Positions 34,482 to 43,863 of a stretch of 56,940 bases of DNA are shown here, piece after piece (positions within the stretch are counted from its first letter, which is position 1; every line of letters begins with the position of its first letter). The translations under genes were made by a program, and so were the position numbers. Where the stretch lies: contig JAMOUQ010000005.1 in assembly GCA_027068085.1 (NCBI GenBank), positions 1-56,940 of the forward strand, read 5' to 3'. Source of the stretch: Desulfobacteraceae bacterium. Its GTDB lineage: Bacteria; Desulfobacterota; Desulfobacteria; Desulfobacterales; Desulfosarcinaceae. The notes under the pieces were generated by a model. The model had not been told where the DNA came from. It saw only the letters and a list, made by a program, of their open reading frames with translations, and made no database searches.

Positions 34482-36992
34482 ATGAGAAGAGAAACAACAT
34501 TAATTACTACCTTGGTTCTGGCAGTAGTATTTGCCGCGGGCCTGGTAGGAACTATGGCGTCAACGGCAGGAGCGGCCTACCTGGTCGATCCGATCGCCCA
34601 TTGGAAGCTCGAAGAGACTACAAAACCATATCTGGATTCGACCGCAAATGGTTACGACCTGGATTGCTCGGGTACTTGTCCTGTCCAGACGACCGGGATT
34701 GTCGGCAACGGTCAGTTCTTCGACAATAGCGGTTCAGGCTCCCTGCCTGCCCTGAGGGTTCCGGATGCAAAGACACCGGGAGCACTTTTCAACTGGGCCT
34801 GGAACCAGGATTTTTCCATCGAGTTGTGGTTCAAGCGTGCCCCGGACAGTACGACAGATTTTCCGGATGGTACCGAAGTATTCATCGGCCGCAACGATTC
34901 GAGCGGGACGACCAAGCTGCGTTGGTACGTCGGAATATACGAAGATGGTTCGCTGGAAGCCGTGTTCAAGGCCGTCGACGGTGCCGGCGCCGGTATTTTA
35001 CTGACAACGCCCTCCGGCGAAGACTATGCCGATGACAAGTGGCATCACGTGGTGGTAGTGCGCCAGGCCCAGGAAGCCGGCACTGCGGACAAGATCGATA
35101 TGTATGTGGACGGACAGTGGAAAGCCAGCATTTCACCAACTTATAACGATGGAAAAGGATTCAAGTCGGATACCGTCCAGTTGAGGATCGGTGAACTCGA
35201 CCTCAGTCCTTATTACGAGTTCGGCGGCACCCTGGACGAAATAGCCCTTTACAGCCAGGCTCTGAGCCCGGCCGTAATCTATGGCCATTACCAGGCCGGA
35301 CTGCAGGGCAAGGGCTATGACGAGTCGTTTGCCCCTGTCATCCTGCCCGGCGGTCCCTACAGCGGATACGTCGGTTATGTCTACACCCAGCAGGTGGTGG
35401 CTTCAGGCAATCCCCTGCCGGCTTTCAGCCTTGGAACCAATGCTCCTGCCGGAATGAGCATCGATTCGGCAAGCGGAGAGATCAACTGGACTCCCAACAG
35501 CCAGCAGACCGGGGCCAATGTGTTTACAGCCGTGGCCACCAACAGTGAAGGCCAGGATACCGAAGACTTCACCGTCAACGTCAGCGACCTGTGCTCCGAT
35601 CCCACCATGGCTTACTGGAGACTGGAAGAAGAAACGGACCTCACCTTTGCTGACGCGGCCGGCGCAAAAGATGGTCAGACTCTCGCCGACAACCGTCCGG
35701 CAAGGGTAGACGGTGTTGTCGGATACGGCCAGCAGTTCGACGGAACCGATGACTATATCGCCGTTGCCAACGACGGCTCCGGAAGCGATGTTTTCGACTG
35801 GACCGGCAGCTTCACCATCCAGGCCTGGGTAAACCGTGCCGACGGGATAAGCGCCCTCGAGGTCGTTCTGGCCCGGGATGCCGGACCCGGAGAACTGCAG
35901 TGGTGGCTGGGAATACGGGACGATGACGCTGCTCAGATCCACCTGCGCGACAGTGACGGAGTGGTTGTCGATGCTACCAGTTCAACCGACGTGGCCGACG
36001 GTCAGTGGCACCTGCTGACAGCCGTTTACGATGCCGACGGCAAAACCGTCAAACTCTACGTCGACGGTTCTTTGGAAGCATCTGCCGCGGCCGCATTTAC
36101 CGGCACTTTCGCTGCCGCCAACGCGAGCCCCGTTGTCATGGGCAACCTCAAAGCTGGCGATTCATACTCGTTTGCCGGTTCCATGGACGAAGTGTTGCTG
36201 ATCGGCGAGGCCCTGTCCGAGGATATGATCTCTCAGTTCAAGGATCGCGGAGAGATAGACAATAAGGGTTATTGCAACGCCGCTCCTGTCATCACCACCA
36301 CCGCCCCCGACACCGCCAAGGTGGGCGTAGAGTACACCTACAGCCCGGCGGCAAGCGACCCGGACGGCGACACCCTGAGCTGGTCTCTTGTAAATGAACC
36401 CGGTGGCATGACCATCAACGGCAGCACCGGTGCCATCAGCTGGACTCCTGCCGATACCACCACGGCCAATTTCACCCTGGTGGTAAACGACGGGTTCGGC
36501 GGCCAGGATACCGAAAGCATCACTATCACTGTGAGCTCCGCCAACCAGGCGCCTGTCATCAACGGCCAGAAGCAGACTGTGACCACCAAGGAAAACACAG
36601 CCGTGACCCTGACCATTGGCATGCTGGATGTCACCGATCCCGACACGCCGGCCGACCAGCTGACCCTGATCGTGCTGCCAGGTACCAACTACAGCAAGAG
36701 CGGCAACACCATTACCCCCGATGCAGGGTTCACCGGTGATCTTACCGTTCCCGTCCGGGTAAGTGACGGTACCAACCAGAGCGATGTGTTCAACATGACG
36801 GTGACGGTCACCAAGAACGAACAGACCCCCAGCAGCACCCCGAGTTCCGGTGGCAGCGGCGGAGGCGGCGGATGTTTCATCGTTACCTCTGCCGGCAGCG
36901 GTGGCGAGAATGTCATGCTGGCGCTGTCCATGGCCCTGCTGGCCCTGTTTGCGGGAGCCGGCTTTGCCGCCCGTCGCGGTGGAGACAAGTAA
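34482..36992 (+). CDS. Secreted double-LamG Ig-like protein with Gly-Cys/TM/Arg tail
   Basis: An 836-residue exoprotein. ATG 34482 has a strong TTAGGAGGG 6 bases upstream; the upstream extension is not coding. Signal peptide (TLVLAVVFAAGLVGTMA), LamG domain 1 (IAHWKLEETTKPY on), Ig-like domain (GGPYSGYVGYVYTQQV), LamG domain 2 (MAYWRLEEETDLT), a second Ig-like domain (TTAPDTAKVGVEYTYSP), a cadherin-like repeat (NQAPVINGQKQTVTTKEN), then Gly/Ser-rich GGGGGCFIVT, hydrophobic helix and a basic end. It is a domain sibling of the gene 87 bases upstream but lacks the esterase. Probably binds surface or matrix glycans. Both share the tail, so both likely use one sorting pathway. Confidence 0.8.
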   Translation: MRRETTLITTLVLAVVFAAGLVGTMASTAGAAYLVDPIAHWKLEETTKPYLDSTANGYDLDCSGTCPVQTTGIVGNGQFFDNSGSGSLPALRVPDAKTPGALFNWAWNQDFSIELWFKRAPDSTTDFPDGTEVFIGRNDSSGTTKLRWYVGIYEDGSLEAVFKAVDGAGAGILLTTPSGEDYADDKWHHVVVVRQAQEAGTADKIDMYVDGQWKASISPTYNDGKGFKSDTVQLRIGELDLSPYYEFGGTLDEIALYSQALSPAVIYGHYQAGLQGKGYDESFAPVILPGGPYSGYVGYVYTQQVVASGNPLPAFSLGTNAPAGMSIDSASGEINWTPNSQQTGANVFTAVATNSEGQDTEDFTVNVSDLCSDPTMAYWRLEEETDLTFADAAGAKDGQTLADNRPARVDGVVGYGQQFDGTDDYIAVANDGSGSDVFDWTGSFTIQAWVNRADGISALEVVLARDAGPGELQWWLGIRDDDAAQIHLRDSDGVVVDATSSTDVADGQWHLLTAVYDADGKTVKLYVDGSLEASAAAAFTGTFAAANASPVVMGNLKAGDSYSFAGSMDEVLLIGEALSEDMISQFKDRGEIDNKGYCNAAPVITTTAPDTAKVGVEYTYSPAASDPDGDTLSWSLVNEPGGMTINGSTGAISWTPADTTTANFTLVVNDGFGGQDTESITITVSSANQAPVINGQKQTVTTKENTAVTLTIGMLDVTDPDTPADQLTLIVLPGTNYSKSGNTITPDAGFTGDLTVPVRVSDGTNQSDVFNMTVTVTKNEQTPSSTPSSGGSGGGGGCFIVTSAGSGGENVMLALSMALLALFAGAGFAARRGGDK

Positions 36993-37027
36993 GTGAAAAA
37001 GAACTGTTAGAAAACCAGTACGCAGAC

Positions 37028-37065
37028 GGTTTCCGGGAGGCGGAAGAAGCCGCCTTCCGGAAACC
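37028..37065 (+). terminator. Terminator-like hairpin after the LamG genes
   Basis: GGTTTCCGG pairs with CCGGAAACC, and AGGCGG with CCGCCT, with one G-U pair between them and an AAGAAG loop: a 16-bp stem. A short T-rich run (TTCTTTT) follows about 10 bases later. It separates the LamG genes from the sugar-nucleotide operon. Confidence 0.65.
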
Positions 37066-37133
37066 AAACAACATTCTTTTGAAAAGCTGAAATCAAATTC
37101 AGCTGATTTTATGACAGCCGAAAAGGTTTGAAA

Positions 37134-37907
37134 ATGAAAGCAGTAATTCTGGCCGGAGGATTCGGCACCCGCCTGTCGGAGGAAACGGGCATCAAACCCA
37201 AGCCGATGGTCGAAATCGGCGACAGGCCCATCCTCTGGCACATCATGAAGATATATTCAGCCCACGGAATCAACGATTTCGTAATCTGTCTGGGTTACAA
37301 GGGACACGTCATCAAGCAGTACTTTGCAAACTACACCCTGTTCAAGTCCGATGTCACCTTCGATTTCAAGGCCAACAGCATGGAGCTGCACCGCAACGGA
37401 ACCGAACCCTGGAAAGTTACCCTGGTGGATACGGGAATGGCCTCCATGACAGGCGGGAGGATCAAGCGGGTCCGCAAGTACGTCGGCGACGAAACATTCT
37501 GCATGACCTATGGCGACGGCGTGTCGGACCTGGACATCGGCGCCCTGGTTGAATTTCACAGGTCCCAGGACACCCTTGCCACCCTTACGGCCGTAAAGCC
37601 GCCGGGACGCTTCGGGGCCTTTAATCTCGGAAGCGAGCAGACCCGGATAGAATCTTTCAAGGAAAAACCCCAGGGCGACGGCGCCTGGATAAACGGCGGT
37701 TTTTTCGTCCTGGAGCCGGAAGTGTTTGAATACATCGACGGAGATTCCACGGTCTGGGAACGCGAGCCCATGGAAAGACTGGCCCGGCAAGGCCAGCTGG
37801 CCGCCTTCCGTCATCACGGCTTCTGGCATCCCATGGATACCCTGCGCGACAAGATGACCCTGGAAAAGATGTGGGAACAGGGAGAGGCTCCCTGGAAAAA
37901 ATGGTAA
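37134..37907 (+). CDS. rfbF: Glucose-1-phosphate cytidylyltransferase
   Basis: A 257-residue nucleotidyltransferase converting glucose-1-phosphate and CTP to CDP-glucose. [25 protein letters not shown] is the nucleotide-binding motif; GDGVSDLDI and [27 protein letters not shown] are family marks. ATG 37134 has AAAAGG 7 bases upstream; the TTG two codons before is the alternative. It opens a four-gene CDP-sugar set (SDR, RmlC-like, SAF oxidoreductase). Confidence 0.93.
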   Translation: MKAVILAGGFGTRLSEETGIKPKPMVEIGDRPILWHIMKIYSAHGINDFVICLGYKGHVIKQYFANYTLFKSDVTFDFKANSMELHRNGTEPWKVTLVDTGMASMTGGRIKRVRKYVGDETFCMTYGDGVSDLDIGALVEFHRSQDTLATLTAVKPPGRFGAFNLGSEQTRIESFKEKPQGDGAWINGGFFVLEPEVFEYIDGDSTVWEREPMERLARQGQLAAFRHHGFWHPMDTLRDKMTLEKMWEQGEAPWKKW

Positions 37908-37922
37908 GGAAGGAAAGAGATC

Positions 37923-38975
37923 ATGAGAGTTCTTATAACCGGAAACATGGGTTATGTCGGCCCCCGCACGGTACGTTATCTGAAAACGCAGGATGAAAGC
38001 ATCGAGATCATCGGGCTCGACATGGGATTTTTCTCTTCCTGCCTTACGGGCGGCCAGGTAATCCCGGAGACCATGGTGGACCTGCAGTACTTCGGCGACG
38101 TCCGTTCCGCCGGTTCCGACTTGCTCGAAGGTGTCGACGCCGTTGTTCACCTGGCGGCCGTTTCCAACGACCCCATGGGCAGCAGGTTCGAAAAGGTCAC
38201 CGATGCCATAAACCACCGTTCCAGTGTCCGGATTGCCCGCCTTGCCCGCGAAAAGGGCGTGAAGAATTACGTTTTCGCCTCTTCTTGCAGCATGTACGGG
38301 GCGGCCGACGACAGGCCCCGGGATGAGGATTCGCCTCTGAACCCCCTGACCGCCTACGCCCGGTCCAAGGTGGCTACCGAAGAAGGTATAAGGGATCTGG
38401 CAGACGATGACTTCACCGTGACCAGTCTGCGTTTTGCCACCGCCTGCGGGATGAGCGAAAGGTTGCGCCTGGACCTGGTGCTGAACGACTTTGTCGCTTC
38501 TGCCATTGCTACCGGCAAGATAGAAGTCCTCAGCGACGGCACTCCCTGGCGACCGCTCATCGATGTCAACGACATGGCCAGGGCCATTGATTGGGCAATC
38601 AGGCGAAAAAAGGAAAACGGCGGGGCTTTTCTCGCTGTCAACGTCGGTTCCGACAAGTGGAACTACCAGGTAAAAGACCTGGCCCGGGCCGTGTCGGAGG
38701 TTATCGCCGGCACCGAGGTGACCATAAACGAAAACGCCCAACCGGACAAACGCTCATACCAGGTGAGTTTCGCCAGATTCAGCCGGCTGGCTCCCGATCA
38801 TCAGCCCCGCTACGACCTGGAAACCACCATCAGGGAACTCCGGGATGGCCTGGAGGCCATCGGATTCAACGACCCCGATTTCCGGAACTCCGAACTGATC
38901 CGCCTCAGGAAGCTTACCCGTCTTATCGACAGCCGGGCCATAACCGAGGATCTGGAATGGCGCCGGCCGGCCTGA
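37923..38975 (+). CDS. NAD-dependent epimerase/dehydratase (extended SDR)
   Basis: A 350-residue extended SDR enzyme. Rossmann motif VLITGNMGYVGP, active-site YARSK (YxxxK), SSCSMYG upstream. Likely acts on a nucleotide sugar, plausibly the CDP-glucose or a derivative made by RfbF. It lacks the length and pattern of a classic CDP-glucose 4,6-dehydratase, so the exact step (epimerase, dehydratase or reductase) is open. AAGGAAGG is 7-8 bases before the ATG, 15 bases after rfbF. Confidence 0.85.
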   Translation: MRVLITGNMGYVGPRTVRYLKTQDESIEIIGLDMGFFSSCLTGGQVIPETMVDLQYFGDVRSAGSDLLEGVDAVVHLAAVSNDPMGSRFEKVTDAINHRSSVRIARLAREKGVKNYVFASSCSMYGAADDRPRDEDSPLNPLTAYARSKVATEEGIRDLADDDFTVTSLRFATACGMSERLRLDLVLNDFVASAIATGKIEVLSDGTPWRPLIDVNDMARAIDWAIRRKKENGGAFLAVNVGSDKWNYQVKDLARAVSEVIAGTEVTINENAQPDKRSYQVSFARFSRLAPDHQPRYDLETTIRELRDGLEAIGFNDPDFRNSELIRLRKLTRLIDSRAITEDLEWRRPA

Positions 38976-39037
38976 ACATCGATTCAGCCGACTCGATGGC
39001 CGCGTAACCGAGAAATATATATAGACAAGGTGATAAA

Positions 39038-39571
39038 ATGCAGTTTGCCGAGACGCAATTACAGGGAGCGTACGTTGTCAGCCTCGATAAATTCGAGGAC
39101 GAAAGGGGATTTTTCGCCCGGGGCTGGTGCCACAAGGAGTTTTCCGAACAAGGTCTGAGACCGTGGATACTGCAGTCCAATATTTCATACAATCGCAACA
39201 AGGGCACCCTGAGGGGAATGCACTACCAGAAGGCGCCCTTTCAGGAGACCAAGCTGGTAAGGTGCGTCAGGGGAGCAATCTACGATGTCATCATCGACCT
39301 TCGACCCCATAGCCCTACCTTTAAGCAGTGGACAGGGGTTGAACTGACGGCCGGCAATTACAAGATGTTGTACGTTCCCGAAGATTTTGCGCACGGGTTC
39401 ATAACCCTGGAAGACGATACGGAAGTAATTTACCACGTCTCCCAGTACTACAGACCTGACGCAGAGGCCGGCCTGCGCTGGAACGATCCGGCCTTCGCGA
39501 TAAAGTGGCCCGAAAAGGTGGCCGTGATTTCAGAAAAAGATGCCAACTGGCCGGATTTCGGCCAATCCTGA
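39038..39571 (+). CDS. RmlC-like dTDP-4-dehydrorhamnose 3,5-epimerase family protein
   Basis: A 177-residue cupin epimerase. NKGTLRGMHYQKAPFQETKLVRC is the RmlC signature with the active-site His; VPEDFAHGF and the Tyr in EVIYHVSQYY follow. RmlC enzymes epimerise C3 and C5 of 4-keto sugars. Here the partner RfbF makes CDP-glucose, so the substrate is probably a CDP-4-keto-hexose. AAGGTGA lies 4 bases before the ATG. Confidence 0.88.
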   Translation: MQFAETQLQGAYVVSLDKFEDERGFFARGWCHKEFSEQGLRPWILQSNISYNRNKGTLRGMHYQKAPFQETKLVRCVRGAIYDVIIDLRPHSPTFKQWTGVELTAGNYKMLYVPEDFAHGFITLEDDTEVIYHVSQYYRPDAEAGLRWNDPAFAIKWPEKVAVISEKDANWPDFGQS

Positions 39572-39588
39572 AGCGGGGATTTAATACC

Positions 39589-40887
39589 ATGATCATCATC
39601 GATACGGCGCTCCAGAAACTGGAAGCGGAAAACAGGCCCATCCGGGTGGCCATGATCGGCGCCGGCTTCATGGGCAGCGGAATAGCCCTGCAGATTACCC
39701 GCTATACACGGGGAATGAAGCTGGTTGTAATTGCCAACCGCAACGTGGACAAGGCTGTCGCTGCCTATGCCAAGGCAGGCGTGGAAAACCCCGTTGCCGT
39801 TGAGAACGCAGACCAGCTGTCGGGCGCCATAGCTTCCGGCAGGCCGGCAGTAACCGACAACGCCCCGGCCGTCTGCCGGGCAGAAGGTGTCGATGCCATC
39901 ATCGAGGTGACCGGGGCAGTGGAATTCGGCGCCCGCGTCGCCCTGGAAGCCATAGAGAACAGAAAGCACGTGATTTTGATGAACGCCGAACTGGACGGCA
40001 CCATCGGCCCGCTGCTCAAAAGGTATGCCGATGAAGCCGGGGTGGTGATAACCAACGCCGACGGAGACCAGCCCGGTGTGATAATGAACCTTTACCGGTT
40101 TGTAAGATCCATCGGCGCCAGGCCGGTGCTGTGCGGTAACATAAAGGGCCTGCACGATCCTTACCGCAACCCTGCCACCCAGGAAGGTTTTGCCAGAAAG
40201 TGGGGCCAGCAGCCCCACATGGTGACTTCGTTTGCCGACGGAACCAAGATTTCCTTCGAACAGGCCATCGTGGCCAATGCCACCGGCATGCGGGTGGCCC
40301 GCCGCGGCATGTTCGGCCCCACCGTGGATCCCGGCACCCATATCACGGAAGTGGCGTCGCTGTATCCGTTTGAAGAACTGGTTGAAGGCCCGGGCATCGT
40401 CGACTACGTGGTGGGCGCCGAACCGGGGCCGGGAGTCTTCGTGCTGGCGACCCACGACGATCCGGTCCAGAAGCATTATCTCAATCTCTACAAGCTTGGC
40501 GAAGGACCGCTTTACTGCTTTTATACCCCGTACCACCTGTGCCATTTCGAGGTTCCCAATACCGTGGCAAGGGCGGTGCTGTTCAACGATGCCGCCATCG
40601 CTCCCAAGGACCGGCCCTACGTGGATGTGGTCGCGGCGGCCAAGATCGACCTGAAGGCCGGCCAGGTGCTGGACGGTCTGGGCCATTACATGACTTACGG
40701 ACTGTGTGAAAACAGCAATACGGTAATTGAGGAAAACCTGCTGCCCATAGGGCTGGCGGAAGGCTGCCGATTGCTCAGGGACATACCCAAAGACGAGGTT
40801 CTGACCTGCGCCGACGTGAAACTGCCCGAGGGGAGATTGTGCGACCGGCTGCGCCGGAAACAGAACGAGATGTTCTTCAGGAAATAG
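39589..40887 (+). CDS. SAF-domain NAD(P)-dependent oxidoreductase
   Basis: A 432-residue protein. N-terminal Rossmann VAMIGAGFMGSGIALQITR, a homoserine-dehydrogenase-like middle (IIEVTGAVEFGARVALEAIENRKHVILMNAELDGT), and a C-terminal SAF-like end (KIDLKAGQVLDGLGHYMTYGL). Such genes recur beside RfbF, SDR and RmlC-like genes in surface-sugar clusters; a sugar C-branch or ketone reduction is plausible but unproven. ATG 39589 (GGGGA 10 bases upstream) is chosen over the GTG at 39505 that overlaps the epimerase. Confidence 0.82.
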   Translation: MIIIDTALQKLEAENRPIRVAMIGAGFMGSGIALQITRYTRGMKLVVIANRNVDKAVAAYAKAGVENPVAVENADQLSGAIASGRPAVTDNAPAVCRAEGVDAIIEVTGAVEFGARVALEAIENRKHVILMNAELDGTIGPLLKRYADEAGVVITNADGDQPGVIMNLYRFVRSIGARPVLCGNIKGLHDPYRNPATQEGFARKWGQQPHMVTSFADGTKISFEQAIVANATGMRVARRGMFGPTVDPGTHITEVASLYPFEELVEGPGIVDYVVGAEPGPGVFVLATHDDPVQKHYLNLYKLGEGPLYCFYTPYHLCHFEVPNTVARAVLFNDAAIAPKDRPYVDVVAAAKIDLKAGQVLDGLGHYMTYGLCENSNTVIEENLLPIGLAEGCRLLRDIPKDEVLTCADVKLPEGRLCDRLRRKQNEMFFRK

Positions 40888-40961
40888 GCCGCCCAATTCC
40901 GATAATCAGCCGGGAGAGCGACTGACCGTTTCCCGGCGCAACTTTCTGGCCAAGCGGAATC

Positions 40962-41615
40962 GTGATCAGGAAATACGGATGGATAGAAAGGATTTTCGGC
41001 CGTTGCTTTCCGGGGCCCGGCGGAGAAAAGAAGATTCTTGTGTTCGGTGATTCGAATTCGGCCCGTAATTATCCCGGCAAAGAGGCAAGCTGGCCGGTGT
41101 TGCTCGAAAACATGGCCAAAGGCGGCCTGCATGTAATCAACGAAAGTATTGACGGGCGCACGACCGGTTTCGACAGCGGGCAACTAAATGGCCGGAAGTT
41201 TTTCAAGCAGATCCTGGATCTGTATCCTGCCGTCGATTCGGTGATATTTTTTCTGGGGACCAATGATTTCAAGACACAATACGGATCCGTCAGCCCGGAA
41301 CAGACGGCAAGCAACATCATGGAAATGATTGAATCAATGCAAGCCCGGAACAGACAGATCAAAAGGATATTGCTCACTCCGCCGCCGGTGGCGCCCAATG
41401 GGAACATGACGGAAGACGCCGCCGTCAAAGTTGCTGAACTGGCCAGCCTGCTCCACCAGGTGGGCGTGAAAAACAAAGCCCCGGTGTTGGACCTGTATTC
41501 TAAACTCAAACCGGCCAGACACCTGGCCGACGACGGCGTACATCTTAACGGAAAAGGCCGCAAGGTGGTTGCTTCACTTGTATACCGGCATCTCTGTAAG
41601 GCCTTTACTCCTTGA
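40962..41615 (+). CDS. SGNH/GDSL hydrolase
   Basis: A 217-residue SGNH esterase. LVFGDSNSAR holds the catalytic Ser, FFLGTNDFK the block III Asn, and DDGVHLNGKG the C-terminal Asp/His. GTG start. It sits between the sugar-nucleotide genes and the ABC exporter, so a role in adding or removing O-acyl groups on the polysaccharide is likely. No signal peptide, so it probably acts in the cytoplasm. Confidence 0.8.
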   Translation: MIRKYGWIERIFGRCFPGPGGEKKILVFGDSNSARNYPGKEASWPVLLENMAKGGLHVINESIDGRTTGFDSGQLNGRKFFKQILDLYPAVDSVIFFLGTNDFKTQYGSVSPEQTASNIMEMIESMQARNRQIKRILLTPPPVAPNGNMTEDAAVKVAELASLLHQVGVKNKAPVLDLYSKLKPARHLADDGVHLNGKGRKVVASLVYRHLCKAFTP

Positions 41616-41632
41616 AGGGACAATAAACCCAA

Positions 41633-42499
41633 ATGACTTTTCTGATACCCAACATGATGCAGGAAGTGGCTGAGAAAAAGAACGAGCCCAGTATAGTGAT
41701 CAAGCCGAAATCCGGATGGAGCCTTCCGGATTTCAAGGAATTGAAGGAATACCGGGATCTTTTCTATTTCCTGGTCTGGCGGGACATCAAGGTCCTTTAT
41801 GCCCAGACGATTCTGGGTATGGCCTGGGCGGTCCTTCTGCCGACGATTCAGATAATCATCTTCACGATAGTTTTCGGCAAAGTCGCCCGTATTCCGACCG
41901 AAGGCATCCCCTACGTGCTGTTTGCCACCGTGGCGATAATACCCTGGACGTACATGTCCCAGGCCATGAGCCAGTCGAGCATGAGCCTGGTCCAGAACCA
42001 GAGTATCCTGGGCAAAATCTACTTTCCCAGGCTGATATTCCCGATCACGCCCGTTCTTTCAAAGCTGGTGGATTTTTCTATTTCGGTGGTGCTGGTTCTG
42101 GCGGTGATGATCTACTACAGGGTTGCCCCCAGCATCAATATTCTCTTTTTCCCGGTCCTGGTCATTTACATGATGGCCATAGCGGCCGGAACGGGAATGA
42201 GCCTTTCGGCTTTGGCCATCCGTTTCAGGGACGTCAAGCACGCCCTGCCGTTTGTCATCAGGATGTTGATGTATACCGCCCCGATTGTCTACTCGGCGGC
42301 ATCGATTCCTGAGAAATACCGCCTGCTTTACTCGTTCAACCCTCTTGTGGGCGTTATCGAGGGTTACCGCTCGTGCCTGCTGGGCCTTCCGTTCAAATGG
42401 GAGTTTATCCTGCCGGGAATGGTCACCACCATAGTGCTTCTGTTTGTCGGCATGATGTATTTCCAGAAGATGGAACGAACATTTGTGGACGTAATCTAA
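41633..42499 (+). CDS. wzm: ABC-2 polysaccharide export permease (Wzm-type)
   Basis: A 288-residue inner-membrane permease with six hydrophobic helices after a soluble N-terminus (KEYRDLFYFLVWRDIKVLYAQTILGMAW is the family signature). It pairs with the downstream ATPase, 20 bases away, to export O-antigen or capsule chains assembled on a lipid carrier. FVIRMLMYTAPIVYSAASIPE is also typical. Confidence 0.9.
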   Translation: MTFLIPNMMQEVAEKKNEPSIVIKPKSGWSLPDFKELKEYRDLFYFLVWRDIKVLYAQTILGMAWAVLLPTIQIIIFTIVFGKVARIPTEGIPYVLFATVAIIPWTYMSQAMSQSSMSLVQNQSILGKIYFPRLIFPITPVLSKLVDFSISVVLVLAVMIYYRVAPSINILFFPVLVIYMMAIAAGTGMSLSALAIRFRDVKHALPFVIRMLMYTAPIVYSAASIPEKYRLLYSFNPLVGVIEGYRSCLLGLPFKWEFILPGMVTTIVLLFVGMMYFQKMERTFVDVI

Positions 42500-42519
42500 A
42501 CGCATTGGATAAATTGAAA

Positions 42520-43863
42520 ATGAACAACCAGGATCTTGCCATCGAGGCCCGTAATTTGTCGAAGATATACCGCATCGGGCTGGAAGAGGAACAACACGAC
42601 AGCCTTTTGACATCCCTGACGGCCTTCGTGAAGAGTCCGCTGAAAAACTATCGCAAGTACCGCTCCCTTTATAAATTCGAAAAGAAAGACATGGAAGCCG
42701 GACAGGACGGCAACAGCGACATAATCTGGGCCCTGAGGGATATTTCATTCGATGTCAGGCGCGGGGAGGTGCTCGGGATCATCGGCAGCAACGGAGCCGG
42801 CAAATCGACCTTGTTGAAGATACTGTCGCGGATCACGCCTCCCACAAGCGGCAGCGCCAAAATCTACGGCCGGGTATCGAGCCTCCTTGAGGTCGGTACC
42901 GGTTTTCACCCGGAACTGACCGGAAGGGAGAATATCTTTCTAAACGGCACCATTCTTGGAATGAAGCACAATGAAGTCAAACGGAAATTCGGCCAGATAG
43001 TGGAATTTTCAGGTATCGGCAAATTCCTGGACACGCCTGTCAAGCGTTATTCGAGCGGCATGAGGGTGAGGCTGGCCTTTTCGGTGGCGGCTCACCTGGA
43101 GCCTGAAATACTGATAGTAGATGAGGTCCTGGCAGTCGGTGATGCCGAGTTTCAGAAGAAATGCCTGGGCAAAATGGAAAGCGTGACCAGGGAAGGCAGA
43201 ACCGTGCTTTTTGTAAGCCACAATATGGGCGCCATCACCAGGCTTTGCCCAAATGCAATCCATCTGGAAAAGGGAATGGTGGTCCACAGCGGCGATTCCA
43301 TTTCGGTTGTCAGGCAGTACCTGTCTTCGGGAAAAGCCACATCCGCCGAACGGGTCTGGGAAGACGACGAAGATGCTCCCGGCGGAGAGGTGGCCAGCCT
43401 GCAGGCCGTGCGGATCAAGGACAGCTCGGGCATGACGGTTGACAACATCGACATCGGTTCTCCCATCGGACTGGAGATGCGCTTCAGGGTGAAAAAGGAC
43501 GGTTTCCTGCTGAATCCCCACTTTCATCTTTTCAACCAGTCCGGGGACCATATCTTCGTTACCATGGATCTCGATCCCCGCTGGAGAGGAAAGAGGCGAC
43601 CCTGCGGAACTTACACCAGCACGGCCTGGATACCCGGCCATCTTCTCAACGAGGGCCGGCTTTTCGTGACCGCCGCCATGGGAACGCTCGAACCGCGGCT
43701 CAACCAGTATTACGTGAGGGACGCCGTTTCTTTCGAGGTGATCGACAATCTCCAGGGCGACGGGGCACGCGGCGACTGGACCGGCAAGATTGACGGCATC
43801 ATAAGACCGCTTCTGAAATGGGAAACCGAATTTTCGAAAGAAAACCAGCCATGCGACCTGTAA
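42520..43863 (+). CDS. wzt: ABC polysaccharide exporter ATPase with Wzt-type C-terminal domain
   Basis: A 447-residue protein. Residues 1-260 are an ABC ATPase: GSNGAGKSTLLK (Walker A), YSSGMRVRLAFSVA (signature), ILIVDEVLAVGD (Walker B), FVSHN. The C-terminal 180 residues (VASLQAVRIKDSSGM on) form a beta-sandwich like the Wzt glycan-binding domain, which recognises a capped chain end in O-antigen exporters. This hints that chain length is set by a terminal cap. ATG 42520 is used; the frame extends 49 codons upstream inside wzm. Confidence 0.88.
   Translation: MNNQDLAIEARNLSKIYRIGLEEEQHDSLLTSLTAFVKSPLKNYRKYRSLYKFEKKDMEAGQDGNSDIIWALRDISFDVRRGEVLGIIGSNGAGKSTLLKILSRITPPTSGSAKIYGRVSSLLEVGTGFHPELTGRENIFLNGTILGMKHNEVKRKFGQIVEFSGIGKFLDTPVKRYSSGMRVRLAFSVAAHLEPEILIVDEVLAVGDAEFQKKCLGKMESVTREGRTVLFVSHNMGAITRLCPNAIHLEKGMVVHSGDSISVVRQYLSSGKATSAERVWEDDEDAPGGEVASLQAVRIKDSSGMTVDNIDIGSPIGLEMRFRVKKDGFLLNPHFHLFNQSGDHIFVTMDLDPRWRGKRRPCGTYTSTAWIPGHLLNEGRLFVTAAMGTLEPRLNQYYVRDAVSFEVIDNLQGDGARGDWTGKIDGIIRPLLKWETEFSKENQPCDL

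Noticed and set aside
36162-38741. Long reverse frames opposite the LamG protein, rfbF and the SDR
   Set aside because: Shadows of GC-rich genes with third-position bias; no signal, motif or ribosome binding site.
39505-39588. N-terminal extension of the SAF oxidoreductase from GTG
   Set aside because: It overlaps the RmlC-like gene and is not protein-like; ATG 39589 has a better ribosome binding site.
39448-40896. 482-codon reverse frame opposite the SAF oxidoreductase
   Set aside because: Covers a clear forward enzyme; the reverse translation shows no family.
42373-42519. N-terminal extension of the Wzt ATPase
   Set aside because: Lies inside wzm in another frame; the ABC domain starts after ATG 42520.
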